This document shows, one piece after another, positions 1 to 11,545 of a stretch of DNA of 64,000 nucleotides. Position 1 is the first letter of the stretch. Each line of letters opens with the position of its first letter. Location of the stretch: positions 29,541,501 through 29,605,500 of the forward strand of contig JBAIAC010000026.1 of the NCBI GenBank assembly GCA_037349315.1, written 5' to 3'. This DNA is from Chelydra serpentina. Lineage: Eukaryota; Chordata; Testudines; Chelydridae. The notes beneath the pieces are model-generated. The model saw nothing but the letters and a program-made list of their open reading frames with translations, was not told the origin of the DNA and ran no database searches. Both the position numbers and the translations under genes were made by a program.

Positions 1-1209
1 CTGTGAAGCTTCTGCAAGAATGAACCTAAAGATAAAAATATGGGACTGTTGACTACTGATCAGACATCTTTACATTACTATTTCAGAACTGTGCCGTAGT
101 CAACTGTTTTTGGGTTTCTAGTTGAAATTTATTTTTAACTAAAGGTTTCTATCTAGCTATCTATCTCATTGATAACATTCTCAGTATTGTCATATTTAAC
201 TGATGTCTGTCACCCCTTTTTTTAATTTCCCCAAAAGCCTTCTAGATAATTGGGCTGTTGTTGAAGATGGGATTTTCAACAGTGCTTAAAAGGTGCTTAG
301 TGCCTAATTACCTTAGGCTTGTTTGGAAATCCAAGTCTTAATTTTTGACATTGCTCATAGGATTGTCTCAGTAGAACCCCAACACTGGGATGCATGTGCC
401 CTGCTGCTGCAGCCTTGGAACCATCTAGAAAGGTGGTGATCGTTGGCTTGTGCACTTGTCCTCTCATGGTACGTAAGGAAGCATGGCCCACAGCCATCCC
501 CTCAGCAGGCAGTGGGTACTTGAATCAGAAGACAAATGAACCATTCTTCTGTCTCCCTATACTTGCACTTTGTTCTGTTTTAAATTATACATTTTGGGGT
601 TGGTTAGCTGTTTGTAAAAATTAGAGCTTTTTTGGCTTGACTCTGCCTATTTGGCAGTTAAAATACGTGACATGGCTGATAAAAAGTTGGGTTTTAAAAG
701 GTGCCAAGTCTGCAGTACTTAAATGTCCATAATGTCTGTGCATGAAGGTGACTTGCATGGAGACTGCTCAGCTTCTGTAATCTTTACTCCTTGATCAAGA
801 ATATGGGGTAGAATTCTGGCGGTTAGAGGAATTAGGTCTTGCAGATTCAGCCTGTCAAATTTGAGTCTGTTCCCTACTTTGGAGGTTTAATGCCATCTGG
901 AGTAGAATACCTGGAGGATCTGTCTAATATATCTATGCATGTCAGCCATCCATCCAGTGTTCACTATTTTTCTGACCATTCCAAACCCTTATGTTGTGTT
1001 GATGGTGGACCTGGAGATGCAAAGTATTTGAGCTCCAGTTGTTCAGTTTTGTTCCTTTGTTTGTTTGTTTGTTTCCAGTGGAAGTTCTGAAATGATAAGA
1101 AGATAAATCACAATAACAGTACATTTAATTACATCTAATTCTTTGTACTATTTTATTTACTTGATTTGATTTCATTTTTTAATGTCAACATATCTTGTTG
1201 ATTATTCAG
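1..1209 (+). other. WWOX: WWOX intron 6, 3' part
   Basis: Intronic sequence leading to the acceptor at 1208-1209. It holds a short TTTG run (about 1056-1075) and a small TATC run (about 150-167). I see no exon, RNA gene or recognised transposon; short open frames here lack any coding signal. Confidence 0.8.
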
Positions 1210-1395
1210 GCCGCTCCATGTGCTGATCTGCAATGCTGCTGTTTTTGCTGCTCCATGGTCCTTGACAGAAGATGACCTAGAGGCCACCTTCCAGGTGAAT
1301 CACTTGGGGCATTTTTACCTTGTCCAACTTCTTGAAGACATTCTACGCCGCTCATCTCCAGCAAGAGTTGTGATGGTTTCATCAGAATCACACAG
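1210..1395 (+). CDS. WWOX: WWOX exon 7 (internal coding exon, SDR domain part 1)
   Basis: Internal exon of WW domain-containing oxidoreductase, a protein with two N-terminal WW domains that bind PPxY motifs and a C-terminal SDR domain; it acts as a tumour suppressor and in metabolism. The exon is bounded by an AG acceptor at 1208-1209 and a GT donor at 1396 (context CAG|GTTGGT, a weak donor). It starts with the third base of a codon and ends after two bases of an Arg codon. At 186 bases it fits human c.606-791. Visible SDR features in human numbering: CNAA motif (1229-1240, from codon 209), catalytic-type Asn232 in [15 protein letters not shown] (AAT at 1298-1300), and VSSESHR with substrate-binding Ser260 (1382-1384). 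The reading frame is open with no damage. The WW domains and the NAD-binding Gly motif lie in upstream exons outside the window. Identity is from recalled protein similarity. Confidence 0.96.
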
Positions 1396-1502
1396 GTTGG
1401 TTAAAATCACAATATGTTCTTGATTTAGCTCTGCTTGGCCCTTTCTGCAATCCTTGGGATGAAACCACCACACTGGAAATACCAAACTTTACAATAAAAA
1501 TA

Positions 1503-1580
1503 CCAATCCTATAGTGCTTACTCTTGCTTGAGCAATCCTTTTTGAAGTCAGTAGGATTACTCATATACAGGATCTGTCCC
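1503..1580. repeat. Short palindromic dispersed repeat
   Basis: Segment around TTACTCTTGCTTGAG ... GTAGGATTACTCATA with opposed, partly complementary halves. It resembles the dispersed family whose core reads like 'CCATTGACTTCAATGG', common in reptile DNA. Assigned from pattern memory only. Confidence 0.4.
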
Positions 1581-2126
1581 TGAGATTCTATGCTCATACA
1601 AGTTTCATAATACTGCATAGGTTGGTCTTGGTCACTCTTTGTATGAATGCAGATTTTTCACTGCACTTCAGGCCACTCATTGATTTTGCTAGGAGATGGA
1701 ATAATAATTGATTAAATCTGAATGGCATGACCTTTATTGATTTGTCATTCAACAACTTCAACATCTTACCAAGAAGAATGTGCAGTTATTCTAGCAGGAG
1801 AAACAATGCAATTAAAGACTGCTAGATGAAATCCAATTGTTTTATAATGAGAAATTAGGGAATTCAATGCAGACATTAGCTGTATAATTGTAGGAAGGGA
1901 AGTTTGTTAGTTAGTCTATATTAGAAATCTGGCTGTGCCTCTTTTGGTTAAATTTTCAATTAAGATATCAGATGGCTCTTCTCTCCGATTACCTTTAGGA
2001 GTACAATTTGGCAAAAAGCACAATATGAAATTTCAGACATGTTTGCAATGATTTTAGAATGTTTTTAATAACTGAAGAGAAGGAAGTTTTTAAAAAGACA
2101 AAACAATACTACCCGAAGTAGATTAT

Positions 2127-2302
2127 GGCCCAGGTTTTAAAGGTAGTTAGGCATTGCTGTGCTTAATGTTGCAACAGCTAACTGATTTAGACTCCTAAAT
2201 CTCTCTTTCAAAAGTGATTTAGGCAATAAGGAGTCTAAATCCCACCTACTGTCAGTGGTATTTTGGTGCAGCAATGCCTAAATACCTTTAAAAATCTGGG
2301 CC
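2127..2302. repeat. Palindromic non-autonomous DNA element
   Basis: The segment begins GGCCCAGGTTTTAAAGGTAG and ends with the near reverse complement (CTTTAAAAATCTGGGCC). The 26-base terminal inverted repeats are close matches and continue inward as AGTTAGGCATTGCTG against CAGCAATGCCTAAAT. Inside there is a second inverted pair (GATTTAGACTCCTAAATC and GGAGTCTAAATC). There is no coding capacity. It is probably a foldback/MITE-like element. Confidence 0.7.
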
Positions 2303-5295
2303 TCAGGATCCAATTCTGAATTATTTCTGCATCCAAAGCACATGCTGGCTTCAGATTTAGTTCAGAATGTGCTGGGATTGCAGCATTATTAGGCCCATCA
2401 TGGCCTGCTTTAAAACATTATTGTTAATTTCTATTTCACTTTTTTGCATGGTGTGCAAGAGATTTAGCAAAGCAAGAGGAAAAATGTGCAACTACTTTTA
2501 TTTATTTATTTCTGCACTGTTTTAAGAGACCCAGAATGAAGCTTATTTTTTTAATCATGTTTCCATAGAATGTAACCCTGGAGACCCAGTAGAGAGAGAC
2601 CAGCCAAGGGTCAGGCTGAAATCTTTATCACTTCCAAACAGAGGGGCTTATGGTATAAATGACACACTGAAGATAGATTTACTTTTACCATTTTAAATTT
2701 ATGACGGCTGAAATGAAAGGAAGCAATAGAAAATGCCAGTAATAATCCTCCCTGGTGTTAAAAGACATGAAACATCTAGTAATTAGGTAGTAACAAAATC
2801 TGGACATCCTTATCTTTCCAAATCACACCAGGTTTGTGAAAGCAAGTTGCAGAGTCCTGTTAGGAGTGAGGGAGGCTACTGTGGGGCAGGCAAGATAGCT
2901 CTAGAAATAAATCTGCCAACTCCAATCACTTGCCAGATGTGGAGGGCACAATGGGATATGTATAAATGAGCTGTTATTTAATGGCAGATTATGTTGAATT
3001 GTCAGCTGCTTGTTTCCCTTTGTAAGCTTGTATCTCAAATAGTATTTTAAATGACATCTTTGGTTTTTTTCCCCCTTAAGTGCTATGTGGAACTAGAGCT
3101 CCTATCTTTACACAGCTTTATCTTTGTTTTGAAAAATAAGATTATTTTAAAGTGCTCATTGCTAACTGAATGAGATGAGCCAAGTTTTATGGAAACCTAT
3201 CAAAAAATAAGTCACTGTGCATGTCAGAATATAATTACTAATCCAACCTATTGCTTTTCTATTTTAGGGGTTCATTTCTTGTGTCTTAAAAATCATATTT
3301 AAACATTTAAAATAATCGTTAAATGTCTGTTTTTTCTAGCTGTTCAGTGACAATAAGCTGATGCGGAGAGCTAGTATAGAGAGCAGGTCTTAATACTGTT
3401 AGTACTTTCCAACTTACTTGAGAACTCTGAGCCTTAAACCGTGTTGTAAAACAGAAGTGTTGGTATCTAATTACTTCCATAAACCTTGGCTGAATCTTTT
3501 TGTTGGAATCAAGACTCTGTGTTAGGGGGAAAATAAAGTCCTGTGTTTGCAGAAATTATTATGCTAGACTGCTCTGAGGCAAAACATTTATTTGCCTCTC
3601 TGGTCCTTTGCTCTATTTTATTTACTTATCTGGATTCAGTGCAAATGAATTGAGTTTAAAGTCATTTTAGAAGTAGTTTAAGTACATCATACGAAAATAA
3701 GAATAATAAGTAAATTGACTTTCCTCCTATCTTTATTTCTGTATAGTTAATTTGATTGTCCAACAAAGTGAATGGAGTTGCTGATGTAAGACTGACTCGC
3801 AGGATTGGGCTGAAAACGTGTCACTACATTACTATTGTGTTGATGACAGACACAAAATACTGTACTTATACAGTATACTTCGGTGTTTTAGACAGCTGCT
3901 AAGGACTTGATTAGCAAAGTCTGCCACCCTTATTCATGTTGATAATTTACTCCTGAATTAGGCCCGTTGATTTCAGAATTGTAACCTAAATGAATGTGAA
4001 AATCATGAAAGAGGCATTTTATTACCTGAGATCAAATGAGGGACTGATTCTGAAAGGGACAAGGCATTGTCAGCTACTATTGACTTTGAAACCTTGTGGG
4101 CTTTTTATCTGTGTATTTTACTGTTTTTGCCCCAACATAAGTTTAAAAAACCCCAACAAACACAAACAAACCAGTCAATCGCTTAATTTGGAGTGTATAA
4201 TGCAAAAACAGGAAAGGCATTTTAAAACATTTTCTTATAATGTACACCACAATTATGCTTGTCCCTCATTCCCCCAGCTGATTCTGAAAGCTCTACATAT
4301 TGAAGTGAGTTTGCTAAATCCCCTTTTTTTTCTTCTTGTTTTTAAAGCAGCACTCTTGAGTGGAGCATAGTTTTGCAACTATCAGTAATATTTATTTCTC
4401 AGCACTAATGCGTACTGGTAATTTAATAAACCAAAATGTAAGGATGGATAGAGAACTATCTAGAAAATAACTTTTTTCATGTAAGTGTCTTTAGTACATT
4501 CACTATTTTGTTATTATTAAAAAAGAAAGAAACAAACAGCTGGTGTTTAATGACTCTGTCAGACCCAATTAAAAAACATCAACTACTTACTTTGATTTGT
4601 GTTCAGTCATGTCATGGGTATACTTAAAAACATTATGGTCTGCCAGAACTCATTTTGGCTTTGTTTACATTTATCTTTAAACATATAAGACTATTGATGG
4701 CAAGTTACCAAGGTTATAACCACTTTATAATCATCAATTTTTAATCTAAAAAGAGTCTAAGAGGCAGCAAGAGTCATCTGTAGTTACTCGGACACTTAAA
4801 CTAAAATATGCAGTACTTGAGCATTAGATTAAACTCTAGGAAAAAATTGTTAAGAATGAATACTGTATTACTCTGCTTTGAAAAGCAGAAATCTTTTATT
4901 CCAAATTATTTAAATGTATGTTAATCATGTGAGTTTTCAAAAACAAAAGTAAAAAGCTGGTTTTGTTCCTGTTGCAAAATAATGTAGTTCATATAGTATA
5001 AACTATGACTTTTAAATAACCTTTCTGTTAGCATGGATTTAACAGGTTATCTTTTGCTTCTGATGTGAATTTACTTAATAATTTTACTCGCATATAACAT
5101 GAAGTTATTTTTGAGGACCACAAGCAATTTCTTTTAGATTTTAAGGAACTGCTAAGCAAGTTGTGTGTTGGTTGCAATCCAAATTCTGCTGTCATTTCCA
5201 GCAGCACAACCTTTGTGACTTCCAAGGAGTTGTGCTGTTTTAAATGAGAACAGAATTTGGCCCAGAATGTCTAAAGCCCGTGTACTGTTTTTTAG

Positions 5296-5560
5296 ATTTT
5301 CAGAAATTAAAGATTCCTCAGGAAAGCTTGACTTCAACCTGCTTTCTCCATCTAAGAAAGAGTTCTGGGCTATGGTGGCCTACAACCGTTCCAAGCTTTG
5401 CAATATATTGTTCTCCAATGAGCTAAACCGCCACCTTTCTCCCCATGGGGTAACTTCTAATGCAGTGCATCCTGGAAATATGATCTACTCATCCATTCAT
5501 CGCAACTGGTGGGTGTATACCCTGCTGTTTACCTTGGCTCGGCCTTTCACCAAATCCATG
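5296..5560 (+). CDS. WWOX: WWOX exon 8 (internal coding exon, SDR catalytic YxxxK)
   Basis: Next coding exon, continuing the frame of 1210-1395: AG|A completes Arg264, followed by [13 protein letters not shown]. The acceptor AG is at 5294-5295 after a short T tract; a second AG at 5302-5303 would break the match to the family. The donor ATG|GTAAGT at 5561 is near-perfect consensus. At 265 bases it equals human c.792-1056. It carries the SDR catalytic pair in AYNRSK: Tyr293 at 5381-5383 and Lys297 at 5393-5395. A VHPGN segment follows, then [14 protein letters not shown] ending in KSM. At the position of human Tyr287, a reported ACK1 phosphorylation site, the codon at 5363-5365 is TTC (Phe). 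The next exon, starting QQGAAT in relatives, is not in the window. The frame is open with no sign of a pseudogene, and the intact splice sites show this is not a retrocopy. Confidence 0.96.
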
Positions 5561-7265
5561 GTAAGTGAATGCCTTGCAGCATTTTACACATCTTCAGTTT
5601 TTAAATCATGGGAGTGGAGGTATAAAAATCCAGATGTACATATTTGCTCTAACCTTTTGCCTCTTATAAATGCAAGCACGGTTTTAATGGTGATCGTGCT
5701 GTCAAAGCTGTGAGCTGTAGTAAAGGGTCCTAAAACCATTTCAGACTAACTTTGTCAATCTAAAGTAATACGTAGAATGTTGGAATGCCTGATTTCCATT
5801 GCCCTTAATGAGTTATCCAGTTAATGGGTAGCTGCACTTGTTAGGGGTGGAATGCTATGGGATTAGTTATGTGCTTCAACACACATTTAAAGAATTTAAA
5901 AAGTTTTGAATTTAAAAAAGTTTTGAATTTTCAATTAAGTGCATGCTCAGGTACATTTGGAATGTAAATAGATGAATATGTAGGTGCTGTGATTAGAGAA
6001 CCTTGCTAATGGCGGCATTGATGGCTGAAGGAAAGCACTTTCAGTGTACACCCTTCTTTTTCAGAGGCTTATAGCTTCCTGGTGAATATCATTATCCTTA
6101 TTCTTAATCCAAAGGCAGTGGTTTCCCTTGTGGTGTTTTTTTTACCAGGAGTGTATGTGTGTGTGTTTATGCTGGTGGTTGTTTGGTACATTGACTTATA
6201 TATCCTGGCTAGTATACAAATTATATATAATATGTGTTATCCATACCATTATGTTTATAAAACTATTATAACAGTGATTTAGCCTAAACTAGCCTATACC
6301 ACAACCCTGTTCACTTATAGTAAATATCCCATAACACCTTGCATTTGCTGAAGTAAGCATTTGGCACAAGCAGATAGGAAACCTGTCAAAATCAAGATAC
6401 ATTCATTCTATGTCTTAGTACAAGCTAGGGAAGTACCTTCACGGATCAGTACCTGGAATTCTAGTATCCAAATCACAGATAAGAAAGAAACATAACAACT
6501 AGTTAGGGAACTGGAATATACCAAAGTTTTGGTTTTCCGTTCATGTAAAGAAACGTGTAACTTGTAAAATCATATTGATAATACCAGCTGAAATGTGTAA
6601 CTTGGGAAGCACACTTGCATAAAGTGAATGTAAGGATACTGCACAGGACTGCTCTTTTTGTAGACTTATATCATATAGCATCTTTTTCCTGTACCATATT
6701 AATAAACCTGTCAGACATTGGTGATTTGGTCTCTTCAGTATATTGCATAATGAACCAAAGTGTGGTCAAGAAATTGACTATACAGTTTATCTGGTAGAAT
6801 TCTAGAAGGCCATTTTAAAAATATCTGAGCATGGAAAATATACTGACTGTTAAGATGTTTTCAAACACTTCTTTTTGTATTGGGATAACCCCCAAATTGC
6901 CTGAATTTAAAACATACCACTCAATGGAGAGAAGCCCCTTGGATTCATCAGAAGAAATTTGTTGAGAGATAAAGTTGTAAGTACCCAATGCATGGGGTGT
7001 GTCCAGGGGTTTGCCATTTGAGGAGCTAGATAGCTGACATAGTAGTCTCAGGTTCCTCCTGCTCCCAAAAGTTACTGATGTATCATTTTAGAAAATAGTT
7101 TCTGCAGCCTTTTAACATATTTTCAGATAAACTGTATTACAAACGAATTAATAATTACGGTATTTCAATAGCCCCCCCGCCCCCCCAGAACGATGAGTTA
7201 GCTAACAGAATGTCATGGCTTGAAAGGATTAAAAGTAACATATTAAAAAAATGGGCCTACTTACT
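5561..7265. other. Intron stretch with no recognised element
   Basis: AT-rich sequence after the exon 8 donor. If intron 8 were retained, the exon 8 frame would run on 51 codons to a stop at 5711-5713; there is no evidence this is used. Nothing else is recognised. Confidence 0.6.
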
Positions 7266-7360
7266 GTTTGATTCCCTACAATGGGCCCTTTCCAATGCAC
7301 ACTGAGGTCGATGGGAATCTTGCCATTGATTCTAGTGAACATTGGATTGAGTCCATTACG
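7266..7360. repeat. Short dispersed repeat, 'CCATTGA' palindrome family
   Basis: Contains TCGATGGGAATCTTGCCATTGATTC and flanks typical of the dispersed palindromic family seen at several other points in this window. Diverged. Confidence 0.35.
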
Positions 7361-7867
7361 CAAAGAAGGTTAACCAGGCCTTTCGTGCCTACCACGAGCA
7401 TTCTTCTTTATTAAGAGATTACAGTGCCATCAAATGGGGGTGTTAACCCCTCTTCCTCCAGTTCTTCACCTCAGCTATTCATAAACTATCCAGATTGCCA
7501 CTGAGAGGGAATGATATTCCCAAAGGAAAAAAAATGGCTCCATCCTGTTTGAGACCAAGCATTTGGGATGTGGAAAGAAGGTATCTATATCCATACTGAG
7601 TCGAGCCTGTCTTGGTAGTTGTTCAGCCCCATCTCGGGCCCTCTCACAATGGACGCAGTGATGCATGCCAGTGGTTGTGAGGTTGCACAACTCATTGTCT
7701 CTCGGAGCCAGTGAAACAGACAAAATGGAATTATTTTCATTTGAAAAGACGGAGAGGACAGGAGTGGGGTATCATCCCTGAGTAGCTCCATCAATAACAT
7801 TGCCCCCAATAGCTTGTCAGATTAATGGCTGAGTCACATGCTGGATCTGTGTAATTATGTACAAGAA

Positions 7868-7982
7868 AGGGTCCTGATTGCAGGTTCACTTATTCCAGTT
7901 TTACAGTGGTGTAGTTCCATTGTCTTAAATGGAGTTCATCCTAATTTACATAGGTGCAAGTAAGTAGAGAATCAGGCCCAAA
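7868..7982. repeat. Short palindromic dispersed repeat
   Basis: Segment with GTAGTTCCATTGTCTTAAAT and GGAGTTCATCC, ending GAGAATCAGGCCC. Its two halves are loosely complementary (TTTACAGTGGTGTAG against ATTTACATAGGTGCAAG arrangement). It looks like the reptile repeat that normally reads 'GTAACTCCATTGAAGTCAATGGAG ... CAGAATCAGGCCC'. A related copy is at about 36430-36520. Confidence 0.5.
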
Positions 7983-8827
7983 GCGTATAAAAGCACTTTC
8001 TCTATAAGTGGCCTGGATGCCAAAATTCCTGCGGTATCTCCAACAGTAGGGCCAGATTTCGAGTGATGCCCAAACCTAACCTTCATGTGGGAGAACAGAG
8101 TTGAGCATACACCTGCTCTCACAGTTTGGAATGCTAACAGTTGCACAGGCAATCTGAATAGTCTCACAGTTCTGTGTGCAGATTGCAGAATTTGTATGTG
8201 CAAAACACATGTGTTCCAGTCGGGTTGGTGCATGAACACTGTCAGCTGGTGAGACAGGTGTTAGAATCCTTCAACCACACATGCAGTAGTCAGTATATCA
8301 AAATTATGCATGTACACGTGAGCTTGTACAAAATCCAGCCCATGGAGCATCTGCTTAGATAGGGTAAATGTCCTTCTTATCCTCGAGCGTTACTAGACTA
8401 TGGTTTGTGTGTCCGGTAACGGTATCAATTTACAGTAAAAAAGATGCAGCTCCTGGGACCTATTATGAATATAACATAGTTTTATTTACTTTGGTGCATC
8501 TTCTTTGATGAGCCCTTTGTATTTGTTTTGTTTGTGTGGCTCGGATAAACTCATCCTTTTCTATTTTAAATTGTACAATGCTAATTAGGTCATTTTAGGG
8601 GTTATTTTATCATTGTATCACTTCTTTTTATGATAGTCTCATATGATGGTATCTGTTTGTTTATGGCTGGTGTGTAAAAGAGAGGGAGAGATCAGCATTG
8701 ACTAGACAACCATACCTAAACCAAGCCGTATTGCTTAAGTCTGTTCTTTGTGTGTTTCTTTTAATCAATTGAGGCTATACAGGTGCTATTGTGATGTTCC
8801 TGGATGAGGGCAGATCTGATTACTACA
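7983..8827. other. Intron stretch with no recognised element
   Basis: Mixed-composition sequence between repeats; nothing convincing is recognised on either strand. Confidence 0.5.
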
Positions 8828-9690
8828 GCTCATAAAAAGTCCTGTGGCACCTTATAGACTAACAGACGTATTGGAGCATAAGCTTTCGTGGGTGAATACC
8901 CACTTCTTCAGATGCATGCAGTGGAAATGTCCAGGGGCAGGTATAAATATGCAGGGAAGAGTCAGGCTAGAGATAACGAGGTTAGTTCAATCAGGGAGGA
9001 TGAGGCCCTTAACTAGCAGCTGAGGTGTGAACACCAAGGAGGAGAAACTGCTTTTGTAGCTGGCTAGCCATTCATAGTCTTTGTTTAAACCTGAGCTGAT
9101 GGTGTCAAATTTGCAAATGAACTGAAGCTCAGCAGTTTCTCTTTGAAGTCTGGTCCTGAAGTTTTTTTGCTGCAGGATGGCTACATTTAAATCTGCTATT
9201 GTGTGTCCAGGGAGATTGAAGTGTTCTCCTACAGGTTTTTGTATATTGCCATTCCTAATATCTGATGTGTCCATTTATCCTTTTGCGAAAGGACTGTCCA
9301 GTTCGGCCGATGTACATAGCAGAGGGGCATTGCTGGCACATGATGGCCTATATTACATTGGTGGACGTGCAGGTGAATGAACCGGTGATGGTGTGGCTGA
9401 TCTGATTAGGTCCTGTGATGGTGTCCCTGATGTAGATATGTGGGCAGAGTTGGCATCGAGGTTTGTTGCATGGATTGGTTCCTGAGTTAGTTATTATGGT
9501 GCGGTGTGTAGTTGCTGGTGAGAATATGTTTCAGGTTGGCGGGCTGCCTGTGGGCAAGGACTGGCCTGCCTCCTAAGGTCTGTGAAAGTGAGGGATTGTT
9601 GTCCAGGATGGGTTGTAGATCACTGATGATCCGTTGGAGAGGTTTTAGCTGAGGACTGTAAGTGAGTTCTGTTGGTGTGCTCATAGTGTG
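8828..9690 (-). mobile_element. Penelope-like retroelement fragment with broken GIY-YIG endonuclease
   Basis: Read on the minus strand, this encodes the C-terminal end of a Penelope-like element. Near 9487-9684 there is a reverse-transcriptase tail (LKPLQRIISDLQPILDNN). Then comes a cysteine-rich linker (CNKPRCQLCPH), the GIY-YIG core (AIMCQQCP ... MYIGRTGQS), and the conserved tail (VGEHFNLPGHTIADLNVAIL ... LQRETAELQFICKFDTISSG). It is dead. The first Tyr codon of the endonuclease motif is TAG (complement of 9348-9350), a further stop follows the HIRY segment, and a frame change near 9270 is needed to reach the tail. The element's 3' end on this strand lies at about 8828-8900, where the + strand reads GTGGCACCTTATAGACTAAC. 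The same terminal sequence recurs at 61600-61630. Most of the reverse transcriptase is missing, so the copy is 5'-truncated. Confidence 0.85.
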
Positions 9691-11390
9691 ACAAATCCTG
9701 CCCTAAACCTCATGGGTGCTACCACTGCCAAAGTTGGGATCACAACATGGGGACCCACAGAAAATGTGCATCCCTTTCATAGTGTGCAGCCCAGCTATGC
9801 TGTACCCCTAGCTCAGCCATGGGCAAGGATTTTTTGTTGTAGAAATGAAATGTTGCCCCTTGGAGCGTGCTCTACTCCTTACCCACCTTGCGAGTTTGTG
9901 TTAGGACCTCGCAGCTTACTCCTCCTGTCACTAAGCGGGAGTAGTCTTTCTGGAGCAGCTCCACTGTCACTCTATGGTTTGGATACAGGAGTCTTCTCCC
10001 CATCCCTATTGCAGATGTCCCCAGAGCCTAGACTTGTGTTTTGGACTGGGTACAGGATGTGTCTGAGTTTGAGGCTGCAGTTACTATGGGCACAGACCAT
10101 ATGTTCATAGTTTGTTGCATATGTGTGACATCTAAAGTAGTTAGCACAGTGAGACCCTGATCTTGACTGAGGCCTTTTGGTGCTATTATAATAGAAATAG
10201 TTAATAATAATCAAGCTTTTCATTTTATCTCACAAAACAAGGTTTTAGTAGAGAAGCACTGAGAATGGTGGATAACATATGGTAGGGCTCAAAGGCCCAA
10301 CTTTTTGGAAAGCTAGTCTTTACATTTGCACTTCTAGTGTAACCACAATAATACATTCCTCCAATTTGCTAAACTGGTTACTGCTAATTACTGAGAGCGT
10401 TCCATTTTCATGTCCTAATGGCATTTTTAAATTGTTTACTTAAATTACACTTCTTATAAATTATACCAGCTTTCCAGCTGGTCAGATGTTTCATTTTGAT
10501 TCCAAATAGTGGGCAAAGGTATATCTTGTGTGTTTTTTTTTTAAATGCCTTTTTTTTTAAAGTGGTTAAGTTCATAAATGTGGGGTTGCTCCAATCTGAA
10601 TGTGAAAGTGTACGTTTCCTTCAGAGATGAATGTTGCCGCATACTGTCTATCTCCATTCTGGGGAGAGGTCATGTGGCCTCTTGCATGTGGCAATGAGAA
10701 TACTCTGCATGACAGAATTTAGTACAAGGAAACATTGCCTATAGGCCTCTAGTTTTAGCTGATTCCCAGAAGCATTGAAGAGAAGTGTTCTAATATAAAC
10801 CTTTTTTTATTTGCTGTTACTTGCTGTGACTATAGTGGCTTTAGTTACAGTAATTAGGCCACTCTTCATGGAGTCAGGCTATTTTAAGTGCCTGTTTTAA
10901 GCAATAGTGTCTAACTATACTACTGGATATTCTTAAGTAACTTTCTTAAACTTAATCTCTCTTTGAAATCTTAGGCTTTTGCACACATACCATTTTAATT
11001 ATTGCTGTAACTAGGTTATCATACTGAAAGTAATGCAACTCCACCCCATCCATGCCTCTTTTATGGCTGCCTACAGTGAAGTAATATGTGATATACTGTA
11101 TCAGTGCTGGTTATAGTGATTCACGGGAAGTTTGTTAACTTGTTAACATGGTGATTCCAACAGATGTTTATACTATTTAGACTAGTGAAAATTGAACTTG
11201 GATTCTTTTCCCGCCCTACCCGCTACTTTTCCCAAACCAAAACATATTGAAATTTGTTAAAACGGATGTCCATGCTTGGTTTTTTGTGGCAGATAGTAAT
11301 AGCAGCAGCAGCCCTTTCCTATTTTGTTTATTTTCTGCTTCTGTTATTGTAGCAAGCAGCGGCCATAATCATGACCAGGTCCCTATTTAC
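9691..11390. other. Intron stretch with no recognised element
   Basis: 9691-10110 is somewhat GC-richer and open in one frame for 140 codons, but without any family resemblance; the remainder is AT-rich. Nothing is assigned. Confidence 0.5.
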
Positions 11391-11545
11391 TTGACATTAT
11401 ACAATCATACAGTAAAAGGTAGGCCTTGCCTTGGAGAGCTTACAGTCTACTTCAAGACAAACTGAAACAAGTGGATGTTACAAACAAACAAATGGAAGTA
11501 TAGAAGGAGGTAACAGTGGTAGGCAATACATGGTTACATAGACTA
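11391..11545 (+). repeat. Dispersed repeat B fragment ('CAAAGAGCTTACA' family)
   Basis: Contains TTGGAGAGCTTACAGTCTA followed by AAGACAAACTGAAACAAGTG. It is a diverged copy of the family best preserved at 58878-59222, which reads CAGAACAAAAAGATG ... CCCAAAGG ... GATAAGACAAGAAACAACAG. Confidence 0.55.

Larger units (their letters stand above)
1396..5295 (+). other. WWOX: WWOX intron 7 (3.9 kb)
   Basis: Whole intron between the two exons, from donor GTTGGT at 1396 to acceptor TTTTTTAG at 5295. It is AT-rich. It contains two short palindromic repeats (about 1503-1580 and 2127-2302). The rest, 2303-5295, shows nothing I recognise; an open frame of 126 codons at 3990-4370 has low-complexity composition and no similarity I know. 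Confidence 0.85.

Noticed and set aside
3990..4370. 126-codon open frame in intron 7
   Set aside because: AT-rich, Cys/Phe-rich product with no domain; lies fully inside an intron with no splice signals that would join it to WWOX in frame.
5267..5713. Single 148-codon open frame spanning WWOX exon 8
   Set aside because: It runs over the acceptor at 5295 and the donor at 5561; the protein match to WWOX covers only 5296-5560, so the outer parts are intron read through by chance.
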